Assembly: GCA_965238265.1 (NCBI GenBank) | Contig: OZ250185.1 | Location: 2,046,001-2,110,000 of the forward strand | DNA length: 64,000 bases | Reading direction: 5' to 3' | Source: JAJDUF01 sp965238265 | GTDB taxonomy: Bacteria > Chloroflexota > UBA11872 > UBA12225 > JAJDUF01 | Made by a program: the position numbers and the translations under genes | Part shown: positions 57,293-64,000 of the stretch, one piece after another | How positions within the stretch are numbered: position 1 is the first letter of the stretch | Layout of the letters: the number at the start of each line of letters is the position of its first letter | The notes under the pieces: generated by a model | Told to the model about the DNA's origin: nothing | Databases searched by the model: none | Seen by the model: the letters and a program-made list of their open reading frames with translations, nothing else

Positions 57293-58720
57293 CTACACCG
57301 GGCGCAATTCGAGCCACTGGTAGTGCTGCCAGAGGAACGGCAGCAGCGTGGCTGCGTCCACTGCCAGCATAGCCACGAGGACCAGCGCTGGCAACCAGCG
57401 TCGCTGGGTGACGGGCAGCAGGCCGGCCCAGCCGACGACCAGCAGGATCGCAATGGCCGGGAGCGCCGGGAGCATGAACTTGGCTTGCGCCGCGCCGCCA
57501 AGCAAGATTTCTTTCTCTACCCCCAAGCTGTAGCGATAGCCGATGAGCAGCAGTTGGGTCAGCACGGAGCCGAGCAGCACCAGGGCCGGCGCGCGCTGCA
57601 AGGGCGCCGGCTGCAACCTGCGCGCGATTGCCAGCCGCAGGCCGCCCAAGACGGCAGCGAGCACGAACAGCGCGGCGGCGATGGTCGCAGCCGGAAGTGC
57701 CGGGACCGCATAGTCCGGCTGCACCCAAAACGTGCGAAACGTCTCGCTCAGACCGCCCGGCGTGAGTAGGTAGTTTGCGGGCAAGCCCCAGGCGGCCGGG
57801 AGCAGAAACGGCAGCTGGTGCGTCACGAAAAAGCTCTTCGGGGCCAGGCGGACGACCAGCAGGAGGCCGGCTAGTCCGACCAGCACGCTCGCCACACCGG
57901 CGCCGACCAGCCAACGGTCGGAGATGGACCATTGAACGCCGGGTCTGCGCGATCCAGTCTCGCCGGAGGCTAAGGTGGTGCCGCCCTGGCGGACCACCGG
58001 CCGCCGTCGCCGGAGAGCCGCGACCGCTACTAAGCCGGCGACGACGATAGCTCCCCAGCCGGTTGATTTGGTTGCGACGGCGGCCAGCGCAGCGCCAACC
58101 AGCCCGAGGGCACGGTAGCGTGACCAGCCGTGGGCGACGATGACGACGGCTGCTGCCGTGCTTGTCGCCGCCAGCGCAATCGCCAGGGGATCGTTGGCCG
58201 CGCTGGCCATGGTGAATTGGTGGGTCGGCGCCAGCCCGGCGACGAGCGCGGCCGCCAGCGCGAGCGCAGGTGCCGCGGCAGTATCGCCACGCAAGGCATA
58301 GCGAGCCGCGACGTAGGTGGCGGCAGTGGTCAGTGTGCCCAGCAAGACCGAGGCCAGGCGCAGCGGGAGCAGCATCTGCCAATCGAGGTGCTCGGGATCT
58401 ACAGGGATGCCGAGGAGGCGGATGGCGAGCGCCGCTGCGATGTAGTAGGGGCGCGGTTGATGTTGGGAGACGCGGTCCTCGTCGGACACGTCGAGGTGCA
58501 GGATCGTGGCTACTTCGAGGACGTGGCCGCGTTCATCCGGGCCGTTGAACGGGGGGTTGACGAGTGCGCCGAGCAGACCGCGCGTAGCCACGAAGGCCAG
58601 GATCAGTCCCAACGCGACCCACTGACCACTGAGCCGCCACGATCCTATGCCAGCTAAGGCGGTGCGGACCGGCCGGTCACTCGGATTGCTGGCCGATGTA
58701 GCCGAGGAGTATCTGGTCAA
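57293..58720 (-). CDS. DUF2142/GT-C-like polytopic membrane protein
   Basis: 475 residues, about 11-12 helices; NPPFNGPDERGHVLEVATI after the first helix is the typical loop (acidic PDExxH) of DUF2142/GT-C glycosyltransferases. The TTG start at 58720 overlaps the upstream gene by 44 nt. At 57936-57995 a possible decayed palindromic element (CACCTT..GGATC loop) encodes RQGGTTLASGETGSRRPG. Confidence 0.75.
   Translation of the reverse strand: MTRYSSATSASNPSDRPVRTALAGIGSWRLSGQWVALGLILAFVATRGLLGALVNPPFNGPDERGHVLEVATILHLDVSDEDRVSQHQPRPYYIAAALAIRLLGIPVDPEHLDWQMLLPLRLASVLLGTLTTAATYVAARYALRGDTAAAPALALAAALVAGLAPTHQFTMASAANDPLAIALAATSTAAAVVIVAHGWSRYRALGLVGAALAAVATKSTGWGAIVVAGLVAVAALRRRRPVVRQGGTTLASGETGSRRPGVQWSISDRWLVGAGVASVLVGLAGLLLVVRLAPKSFFVTHQLPFLLPAAWGLPANYLLTPGGLSETFRTFWVQPDYAVPALPAATIAAALFVLAAVLGGLRLAIARRLQPAPLQRAPALVLLGSVLTQLLLIGYRYSLGVEKEILLGGAAQAKFMLPALPAIAILLVVGWAGLLPVTQRRWLPALVLVAMLAVDAATLLPFLWQHYQWLELRPV
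57936..57995 (-). repeat. Possible decayed palindromic element (family 1, copy I)
   Basis: On the minus strand GGCGGCAC, then a loop starting CACCTTAGCC and ending ACTGGATC, then GCGCAGACCC. Arms pair at about 9 of 13 positions only. Loop ends agree with the dtd copy; reading frame differs. Confidence 0.4.
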
Positions 58721-60233
58721 TCACCTGCTCCACGGGCGCGAGATCGTCCGTAAAGACCGGCGTTCCCTCGGGGCGCTCGTTGAACTCACGCACGTTCGCG
58801 CGCGCGACGGCGGCGACTTGGCCCAGTACCGGGTGCTCGATCCGGGCTAAGTTGTCCTGGAAGGCTTGCAAGCTGCCGCGCTCATCGGTTCCGACCACGA
58901 TGCTGTTGATCGCGGAAGGGATGTCTATAACAAAGACGTGTGGATGCACGAGCTTCATCGTCGAGGCGAGCGCATCCACCAGTCGGAGGTCCGTCTCCGT
59001 GCGACCGACGTTGATGGCGGTCACGCCGCCGGGGTTGAGCAGGTCGCGGATTTCGATGAAGAACTCGCGGGTCGTCATATGGAACGGGATGTAGGGCTGC
59101 CGATAAGCGTCAATCCCGACCACGTCGTAGGTCTTGTCGGCGGTACGCAGGTAGTAGCGTCCATCCTGGGCGGTGATCCGCGCGTTCGGCATCGTCATGT
59201 GGAAGAAGCGCCGTCCGACGTCAATGATGCGGGGGTCAATCTCGACACCATCCAGCGGGATCGGGCCGTAGACGGCGGTGTATTGGCGCAGGGTAGTACC
59301 GGCTGCCGAACCGAGCATGAGCATGCTCTGCACGTCTGCGGGGTGCTTGTCCGGGACGAAATAGGGCGCGACGAGGAAATAGTCCCACGGACCGCCGGTG
59401 AGCAGCGTGTCAGGATGGTAGATCGAGTGGACCGCGTGCCCCTCGTTCAAGGCCAAGTCCACGCGGTCCCCGTACTGGACCACTTGGATGTAGTTGTACG
59501 CCGACTCCGTCTCGTAGAGCAGTTCGCCATACGCTGCCGCCCGGATGACCGCTGGCCGCCAGACGGTCAAGGCCACGAGCACGACGAGCATCACTATGTA
59601 GAGCCACAGCCGCCACCCCGGCCGACGCTGCTCTTCATTCCCGGCGGCTCGCCGCTCCCAGAACAGACCGATCAGTGAGCAGACGAATAGGGTCAACGAG
59701 AAGAGCATGAAGGTGCGCGTGGTGCCGATGTTCGGGATCAGCAGCAGCACGGGCAGAAACGCGCCGGCCAGACTGCCGATAGTCGAGAGCGCGTAGAGAC
59801 TGCCGGCCGTGCTCCCACTCGACTGGACGCCTTCGACCCGCACGCGAATGGCGAAGGGCGCGACGCAGCCTAGCAGGGTAATCGGCACCAGGAACAGCAG
59901 CACCACTCCGACCAGCGATCCCCAGAAGATGCCGAGCGAATAGCTCGCAAAACCCTGAGCGGAGAGGTTGAGTATGGGGCGCGACAGCAGCGGGATGAGG
60001 CCGCAGAAGAAGGCGGCCCAGGCGGTGAGCTGGTAGAGCACCGTGCGGCGCGGATAGCGGTCGGCGAGACGTCCGCCGAGCCAGTTGCCCACGGCGAGGT
60101 AGAGCAGGACAAAGCCGATCAGGTTGGCCCAGATAAAGAGCGAAGTTCCGAAGTAGGGCGCGATCAAACGCGAGCCGGCCAGCTCAATGGCCAGCACCGT
60201 CATCCCGGATACGAAGACAATCAGGTACAGCAC
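58677..60233 (-). CDS. Membrane spermidine-synthase-like fusion protein
   Basis: 518 residues from GTG 60233 (GGGAG 8 nt upstream). N-terminal ~7 helices (VSGMTVLAIELAGSRLIAPYFG onward, MFS-like), then a cytosolic methyltransferase-like domain with MLMLGSAAGTTLRQY, DGVEIDPRIIDVGRRFF and QDGRYYLR, as in spermidine synthase. Seen in many bacteria; polyamine synthesis is not proven. Confidence 0.82.
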   Translation of the reverse strand: MLYLIVFVSGMTVLAIELAGSRLIAPYFGTSLFIWANLIGFVLLYLAVGNWLGGRLADRYPRRTVLYQLTAWAAFFCGLIPLLSRPILNLSAQGFASYSLGIFWGSLVGVVLLFLVPITLLGCVAPFAIRVRVEGVQSSGSTAGSLYALSTIGSLAGAFLPVLLLIPNIGTTRTFMLFSLTLFVCSLIGLFWERRAAGNEEQRRPGWRLWLYIVMLVVLVALTVWRPAVIRAAAYGELLYETESAYNYIQVVQYGDRVDLALNEGHAVHSIYHPDTLLTGGPWDYFLVAPYFVPDKHPADVQSMLMLGSAAGTTLRQYTAVYGPIPLDGVEIDPRIIDVGRRFFHMTMPNARITAQDGRYYLRTADKTYDVVGIDAYRQPYIPFHMTTREFFIEIRDLLNPGGVTAINVGRTETDLRLVDALASTMKLVHPHVFVIDIPSAINSIVVGTDERGSLQAFQDNLARIEHPVLGQVAAVARANVREFNERPEGTPVFTDDLAPVEQVIDQILLGYIGQQSE

Positions 60234-60458
60234 GGCGGTAGTCTCCCGGTGACGCGCCAGGTCTGCACAATCCAATGATAGTATAGGTGGTGGAGACCTG
60301 GCGTCGTCAGGTGTCCGAGCGGACGTGTCATAATCACTTGTGCCCTCGTGCCGGCGTGCTGGATAGGATAGTAGTCTACCCTATCGCCGGCCGCTAGTAC
60401 CGCCCGGCCTGTGCCGGGCCGGGGGCAGCAGCCGTCATCCCCCCTGGTAGGTAAGCGC
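60234..60458. other. Divergent gap between spermidine-synthase-like gene and trpA
   Basis: Contains TATACT on the minus strand (60280-60285) as a possible -10 and a GATAGGATAG/CTACCCTATC inverted pair (60363-60386). No gene. Confidence 0.35.
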
Positions 60459-61259
60459 ATGAGTCGTATTTCGCCAGCGTTCGAGCAGAGTCGCCGGGAA
60501 GGTCGTGTCTCGCTCCAGGGCTATCTCACCGTGGGTTATCCGACGCTCTCGGCAACCATGGAGCTGGTACCGGCGCTCCTGGAAGGCGGATTCGATGCGG
60601 TGGAGCTGGGTGTTCCCTTCTCCGATCCCATCGGGGAGGGACCGACGATCCAGCGTTCGTCGCAATGGGCGCTGGAGCGGGGCGTCACGCTCACCACCTG
60701 CCTCGACATAACACGTCGTCTGCGCCAGGAAGCCGGCGTACAGGCGCCGCTGCTCCTGATGGGCTATTACAATCCGTTTCTGGCCTACGGCCTGGAACGT
60801 CTCGCCGCTGCCTCGGCAGAGGCGGGAGTGGACGGCTTTATCGTGCCGGACCTGCCGCCGGAAGAGGGTCTGGTGATGAGTCAGGCTTGCCAGACGCACG
60901 ATCTCGACGTGACGTATCTGGCCGCGGCCACGAGCACACCTGAGCGGTTGGCGATGATCGCCGCGGCCGCGCGTGGCTTTATCTACTGCGTGTCGCTGCT
61001 CGGCGTGACCGGCGCCCGCAGCAGCCTCTCGGACGAGCTACCGGAGTTCATCGGGCGCGTCCGGGCACTTTCTGGCCTGCCCTTGGCGGTGGGGTTCGGC
61101 ATTTCCCGGCCGGAGCACGTCGCTGCCGTCGCCCGGCTCGCCGACGGGGTGTTCATCGGCAGCGCCCTGATTGACCTGCTGGATCGCACTCCGCCCCGGC
61201 GTCAGGCCGCCGCACTCCGTACCTATGCTGCCGAGCTGCGTGCGGCGGCCGGGGGGTAA
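60459..61259 (+). CDS. trpA: Tryptophan synthase alpha subunit
   Basis: Cleaves indole-3-glycerol phosphate to indole for the beta subunit. 266 residues: GYLTVGYPTLSATMELV, AVELGVPFSDPIGEGPTIQ (catalytic Glu, Asp region), LMGYYNPFLAYG, VPDLPPEE, CVSLLGVTGARSSL and VGFGISRPEHV. ATG 60459. No trpB or other trp genes in the window. Confidence 0.93.
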   Translation: MSRISPAFEQSRREGRVSLQGYLTVGYPTLSATMELVPALLEGGFDAVELGVPFSDPIGEGPTIQRSSQWALERGVTLTTCLDITRRLRQEAGVQAPLLLMGYYNPFLAYGLERLAAASAEAGVDGFIVPDLPPEEGLVMSQACQTHDLDVTYLAAATSTPERLAMIAAAARGFIYCVSLLGVTGARSSLSDELPEFIGRVRALSGLPLAVGFGISRPEHVAAVARLADGVFIGSALIDLLDRTPPRRQAAALRTYAAELRAAAGG

Positions 61260-61261
61260 GG

Positions 61262-61440
61262 AGGGGGCCACGATACCTGCCCCTACCCCTCCTCCCTGGA
61301 GAGAAGGGGTTACAGGCCGTCGTGCCGACTGCCTTCCTTGGAATAAACCGGCGGTCGGTCGCCGCCAAGGCTCCCCTTCCCTCCAGGGAAGGGGCCGGGG
61401 GTTAGGTCCAATACCGGCTTCCCTACCTACCGCTCTCCCC
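61262..61440. repeat. Repeat-filled gap after trpA
   Basis: TCCTCCCTGGAGAGAAGGGG (61288-61307) and CCCTTCCCTCCAGGGAAGGG (61373-61392) with CCGGGGGTTAGGT, inverted-type units. Confidence 0.6.
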
Positions 61441-61482
61441 TCGGTCTTTTGGGCATCATCACAGCCGTTCTGCAGATACGCC

Positions 61483-62661
61483 CTAGAGCGCCTGCTGGTA
61501 CAGGGCGACGATTTCGCTGGCCTCGGGGACACGCGGGTTGTTGGCGGGGCTGCCGCTGTCCAGGGCATCGTTGGCCATCGCCTCGACCACGGCCATCAGC
61601 CGCTCGCGCCCGACGCCGAGGGCCGTCAAGCCCGGCACTTCGACGTCGCTACACAAGCTCTGCACAGCGGCGATGGCGCGGTCGGCCGCCGCAGCCGGGG
61701 ACAGTCCCGCAACCTCCGCACCCAGCGCCCGCGCAATCTCCGTGTACTGCGCGGTCGCCTCCGGTGCGGTGTAGGCCATCACGTGCGGCAGGAGGACGGC
61801 GTTGGACAAGCCGTGCGGCACGCCGAAATACGCCCCTAGCGGTCGGGCCATCCCGTGTACGAGCGCGACCGAGGCGTTCGTGAAGGACATCCCGGCGACG
61901 AGTGCCCCGTCCATCATCGCGCGGCGCGCGGCCAAGTCCTGACCATTGGCCCACGCCTGCCGCAAGTTGGCGCCAATCATGCTGATCGCCGAGAGCGCCA
62001 GCGAGCTGGAAATCGGCTGGGCGCGCCGCGAGATGTACGATTCGATGGCGTGAGTGAGGGCGTCAATGCCAGCGGAGGCCGTGACCGGAGGTGGCGCGGT
62101 CAGCGTGAGGTTCGGGTCGGCTACTGCCACGTCGGGGATGACCGTTGCGCTGCCAATGAGCATTTTCACGTCACGCGCCCGGTCGGTGAGAATAGTAAAG
62201 CGGGTCACTTCGCTGCCGGTGCCGGCGGTCGTGGGGATCGCCACCAGCGGCGCGCGTCCCGGCGGAATCTGGTCCTGACCTTGATAGAGCGACAGCGGCC
62301 CCGGATGACTGGCCCGCACAGCAACCGCCTTCGCAGTGTCGAGCGCACTGCCGCCACCGAGACCCACGACGCCATTGGCGCCGGCGGCCTCGTAGGTGGC
62401 CACGGCCGCCTCCACGTCGTCGGTCGTCGGCTCGGCGTTGATCTCATCAAAGACGGTCGTCGCAACGCCGGCAGCGTTGAGCACGGCCGTCGCCTCGTCA
62501 ACGGCCCCACTTTCGCGTAAGGGAGTCGCGGTAATCACCAGGGCGTGACTGACGCCTAGCTCCGCCGTGGCCGAGCCGATCTGACCGAGGCAGCCCGGTC
62601 CGGTGAGGATGAGTCCCGGGAGCCTGAATTCTCGTCCTCCGTTTGCACTCGTCATCGCCAT
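61483..62661 (-). CDS. Iron-containing alcohol dehydrogenase
   Basis: 392 residues: LGGGSALDTAKAVAV (NAD-binding), IPTTAGTGSEVTRF, and metal ligands in GIDALTHAIESY, LVHGMARPLG and GVPHGLSNAVLL. Group III ADH; substrate uncertain. AGGAGAG precedes ATG 62661 by 2 nt, favouring ATG 62655. Confidence 0.9.
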   Translation of the reverse strand: MAMTSANGGREFRLPGLILTGPGCLGQIGSATAELGVSHALVITATPLRESGAVDEATAVLNAAGVATTVFDEINAEPTTDDVEAAVATYEAAGANGVVGLGGGSALDTAKAVAVRASHPGPLSLYQGQDQIPPGRAPLVAIPTTAGTGSEVTRFTILTDRARDVKMLIGSATVIPDVAVADPNLTLTAPPPVTASAGIDALTHAIESYISRRAQPISSSLALSAISMIGANLRQAWANGQDLAARRAMMDGALVAGMSFTNASVALVHGMARPLGAYFGVPHGLSNAVLLPHVMAYTAPEATAQYTEIARALGAEVAGLSPAAAADRAIAAVQSLCSDVEVPGLTALGVGRERLMAVVEAMANDALDSGSPANNPRVPEASEIVALYQQAL

Positions 62662-62989
62662 CTCTCTCCTTATACACGTTATACACGAGCAGCTGGCGGC
62701 CCGGTGTCGGTCGGTCTATGGGCACTGCCGATGTGCGCCGGCAATGTGGCCCTAACTGTAGCACTCTCGTACCGCGCCTGGCGCTGTGCCGCTGGTCAGT
62801 AGCCGCCTGGGCGCGATGAATCGCGCCCAGGCGCTCGTCATTCCCGCGTGCGCGGGAATCCATCCTGATCATCCTTGCATCCTGCAAATCCTGATGCAGA
62901 CTAGCGTTGCCGCGCTGACTCCCCCTTCCCTGGCAGGGAAGGGGCCGGGGGTTAGGTCCGCCACAGAGAAGCGGCCCCCAGCCACCGAC
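62662..62989. repeat. Gap with dispersed repeats
   Basis: GCGCGATGAATCGCGC-like unit near 62810-62830, TCATTCCCGCGTGCGCGGGA (62838-62857), and CCTTCCCTGGCAGGGAAGGG (62925-62944) followed by CCGGGGGTTAGGT. No gene. Confidence 0.55.
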
Positions 62990-64000
62990 CTAGCCTCTCG
63001 CCAGTGCTCTGCCCGGCAGCGCCTGAGTCATCTGGCCTTGCCGCAGAACGAACTCGCCGGCGACCAGCACGGAGTCGACGCCGGTGGCGTATTGGAGCGG
63101 GTTGTCGAACGTGGCGTGGTCGGTGATGGATTCGGGGTCGAACACCGTAATGTCCGCGACGCGGCCGGCCGCCACCAGGCCGCGATCTCGCAAGCCTAAC
63201 CGTTGCGCGGGCGCCGAGGTGATCTTGCGGATGGCCTCCGGCAGCGGCAGCAGCCCTTCGTCGCGCAGCGAACGTGCCGAGGAAGCGCGGAAACGTGCCG
63301 AAGTACCGGGGATGGGGCCGGCCGCGCAAGGAGGGAGCGCCGATGGTGACAGCATTGCCGTCCGAGCCGATCATGCCGAGGGGATGCCGCATCAGCAGGC
63401 GGGTGTTGTCCAGGCTTTGCAGGTGGAACGTGGCCGCCGCCCGGCACTCGGTAAGCACCAGCAATGCCTCAATCGGGTCCACGCCCATGATCGTGGCCAC
63501 TTCGCCGACGGTCTTGCCCGACCATGCCGGGTCGCCGGGCGCCTCCAGGTCGGTCACGCGGATCGCCTCCCAGTCCCAAGGCTCCGGGCCGCGGCCCCGA
63601 CCTTCGCGTAGCTCGTCGTGGATCATCCGGCGGGTATCGGGGTCGCGCAGCCGTTCCAGGAGCGCCGTGGCGCCGCCTTCCTGTGCCCAAGCGGGCATCA
63701 CCTGGTCTGTGGTGCTCATGCCGGCGTCGTAGGGGTACACGTCGAAGGTCACGTCTACGCCGCGGGCGCTCTCGCGGTCCAGGAGATCGAGAATCTCGGG
63801 GAGCAGGTGGAAAAAGTGCTTGCCCCCGACGTTGTTGTGGGACATCTGGGCCGGCAGCCCGGCGCGGCGGGCGATGTCCAGCGTCTCTAGCCTGGCCTCG
63901 TATTGCCTCTCCAGGTCAACTCGTTGATGGGCAGCGTAGAAGCCTCCGTACCGGCCCACGACCTCGGCCAAGCCGACCAGCTCCTCCGTATCGGCGTACC
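62990..64000 (-). pseudogene. D-aminoacylase/amidohydrolase, frameshifted, 5' end outside window
   Basis: Open to the window edge (YADTEELVGLAEVVGRYGGF). Contains QMSHNNVGGKHFFHLLPEIL, VDVTFDVYPYDAGMST, GSDGNAVTIGAPSLRGRPHP, then shifts frame near 63264-63274, after RYFGTFPRFLGTF. In the other frame it continues RDEGLLPLPEAIRKITSAPA, ..GLVAAGRVADITVFDPESI and ends ALARG. One extra base explains it. Family: N-acyl-D-amino-acid deacylase. Mutation or sequence error. Confidence 0.75.

Noticed and set aside
56175..58382. A single 735-codon minus-strand open frame across the Gfo/Idh gene
   Set aside because: The upstream half has no family character and is antisense-frame overlap with the DUF2142-like gene; the dehydrogenase starts at ATG 57194 with its own ribosome-binding site.
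58647..58850. Plus-strand small gene at the junction of the two membrane-protein genes
   Set aside because: It is antisense to the overlap of two well-supported genes and shows no family motif.

Overview
The window is a GC-rich bacterial chromosome segment with about 61 protein genes, one tRNA, no rRNA, no CRISPR array and no recognisable insertion sequence. Gene content points to a Chloroflexota-type bacterium, possibly Thermomicrobia or a relative. The clues are a CcmE/CcmF cytochrome c maturation set with a Cys-type CcmE, a UbiD/UbiA/UbiX trio of the kind used in menaquinone synthesis, an Aquifex-type aconitase, a TgpA/DUF58 pair, FmdB zinc ribbons, Uma2 nucleases and frequent GTG/TTG starts. 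This taxonomy is inference from gene content only.

Layout. 0-2.4 kb: 3' end of a PolX-type PHP domain facing an AAA ATPase plus DUF3226 (TOPRIM-like) pair, a likely defence module. 2.9-7.4 kb: zinc-ribbon protein, holB, fmdB-like, dtd and hisD. 7.5-11.6 kb: DUF58 and transglutaminase genes. 11.9-15 kb: two orphan solute-binding lipoproteins, the second broken by an in-frame TAA. 15-19.5 kb: flavin monooxygenase, double GNAT protein, serine hydrolase and a small membrane protein. 19.7-23.7 kb: a metal P-type ATPase with a CsoR-like operator, a two-gene unit (interrupted zinc protein plus membrane protein), a CsoR-family regulator and a P-loop kinase. 23.9-26.8 kb: uvrA. 26.9-32.1 kb: ccmE, ccmF, CcmI-like and two membrane proteins. 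32.1-36.9 kb: branched-chain aminotransferase and ubiD-ubiA-ubiX. 37-42.8 kb: parvulin, rpsF-ssb-(inserted coiled-coil gene)-rpsR, fmdB-like, folK and an MFS transporter. 43-50.7 kb: tRNA-Arg, degenerate SDR, aconitase, GNAT, and a run of amidohydrolase, acetoacetate-decarboxylase-like and enolase-superfamily enzymes. 50.7-56 kb: VapBC, ornithine-cyclodeaminase-like enzyme, tandem Uma2 genes, a second UbiA-type enzyme and a solitary HSDR_N protein. 56-64 kb: Gfo/Idh dehydrogenase, DUF2142-like membrane protein, membrane spermidine-synthase-like protein, trpA, iron alcohol dehydrogenase and a frameshifted D-aminoacylase-like gene cut by the window end.

The most striking signal is a family of palindromic elements of about 55-58 nt. 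They sit in frame inside holB, dtd, hisD and the metal ATPase gene, at the very start of folK, and in two intergenic sites. The stem arms differ in sequence from copy to copy but stay complementary, the ends are usually TGAC/GTCA, and the loops are related. Each orientation is read in one consistent frame, so each orientation yields its own recurring peptide. This resembles the protein-coding palindromic elements known from Rickettsia, but I do not recognise this family. A second palindromic family is inserted in frame in ccmE. Other dispersed repeats fill most gaps and supply the C-termini and stop codons of uvrA and two other genes.
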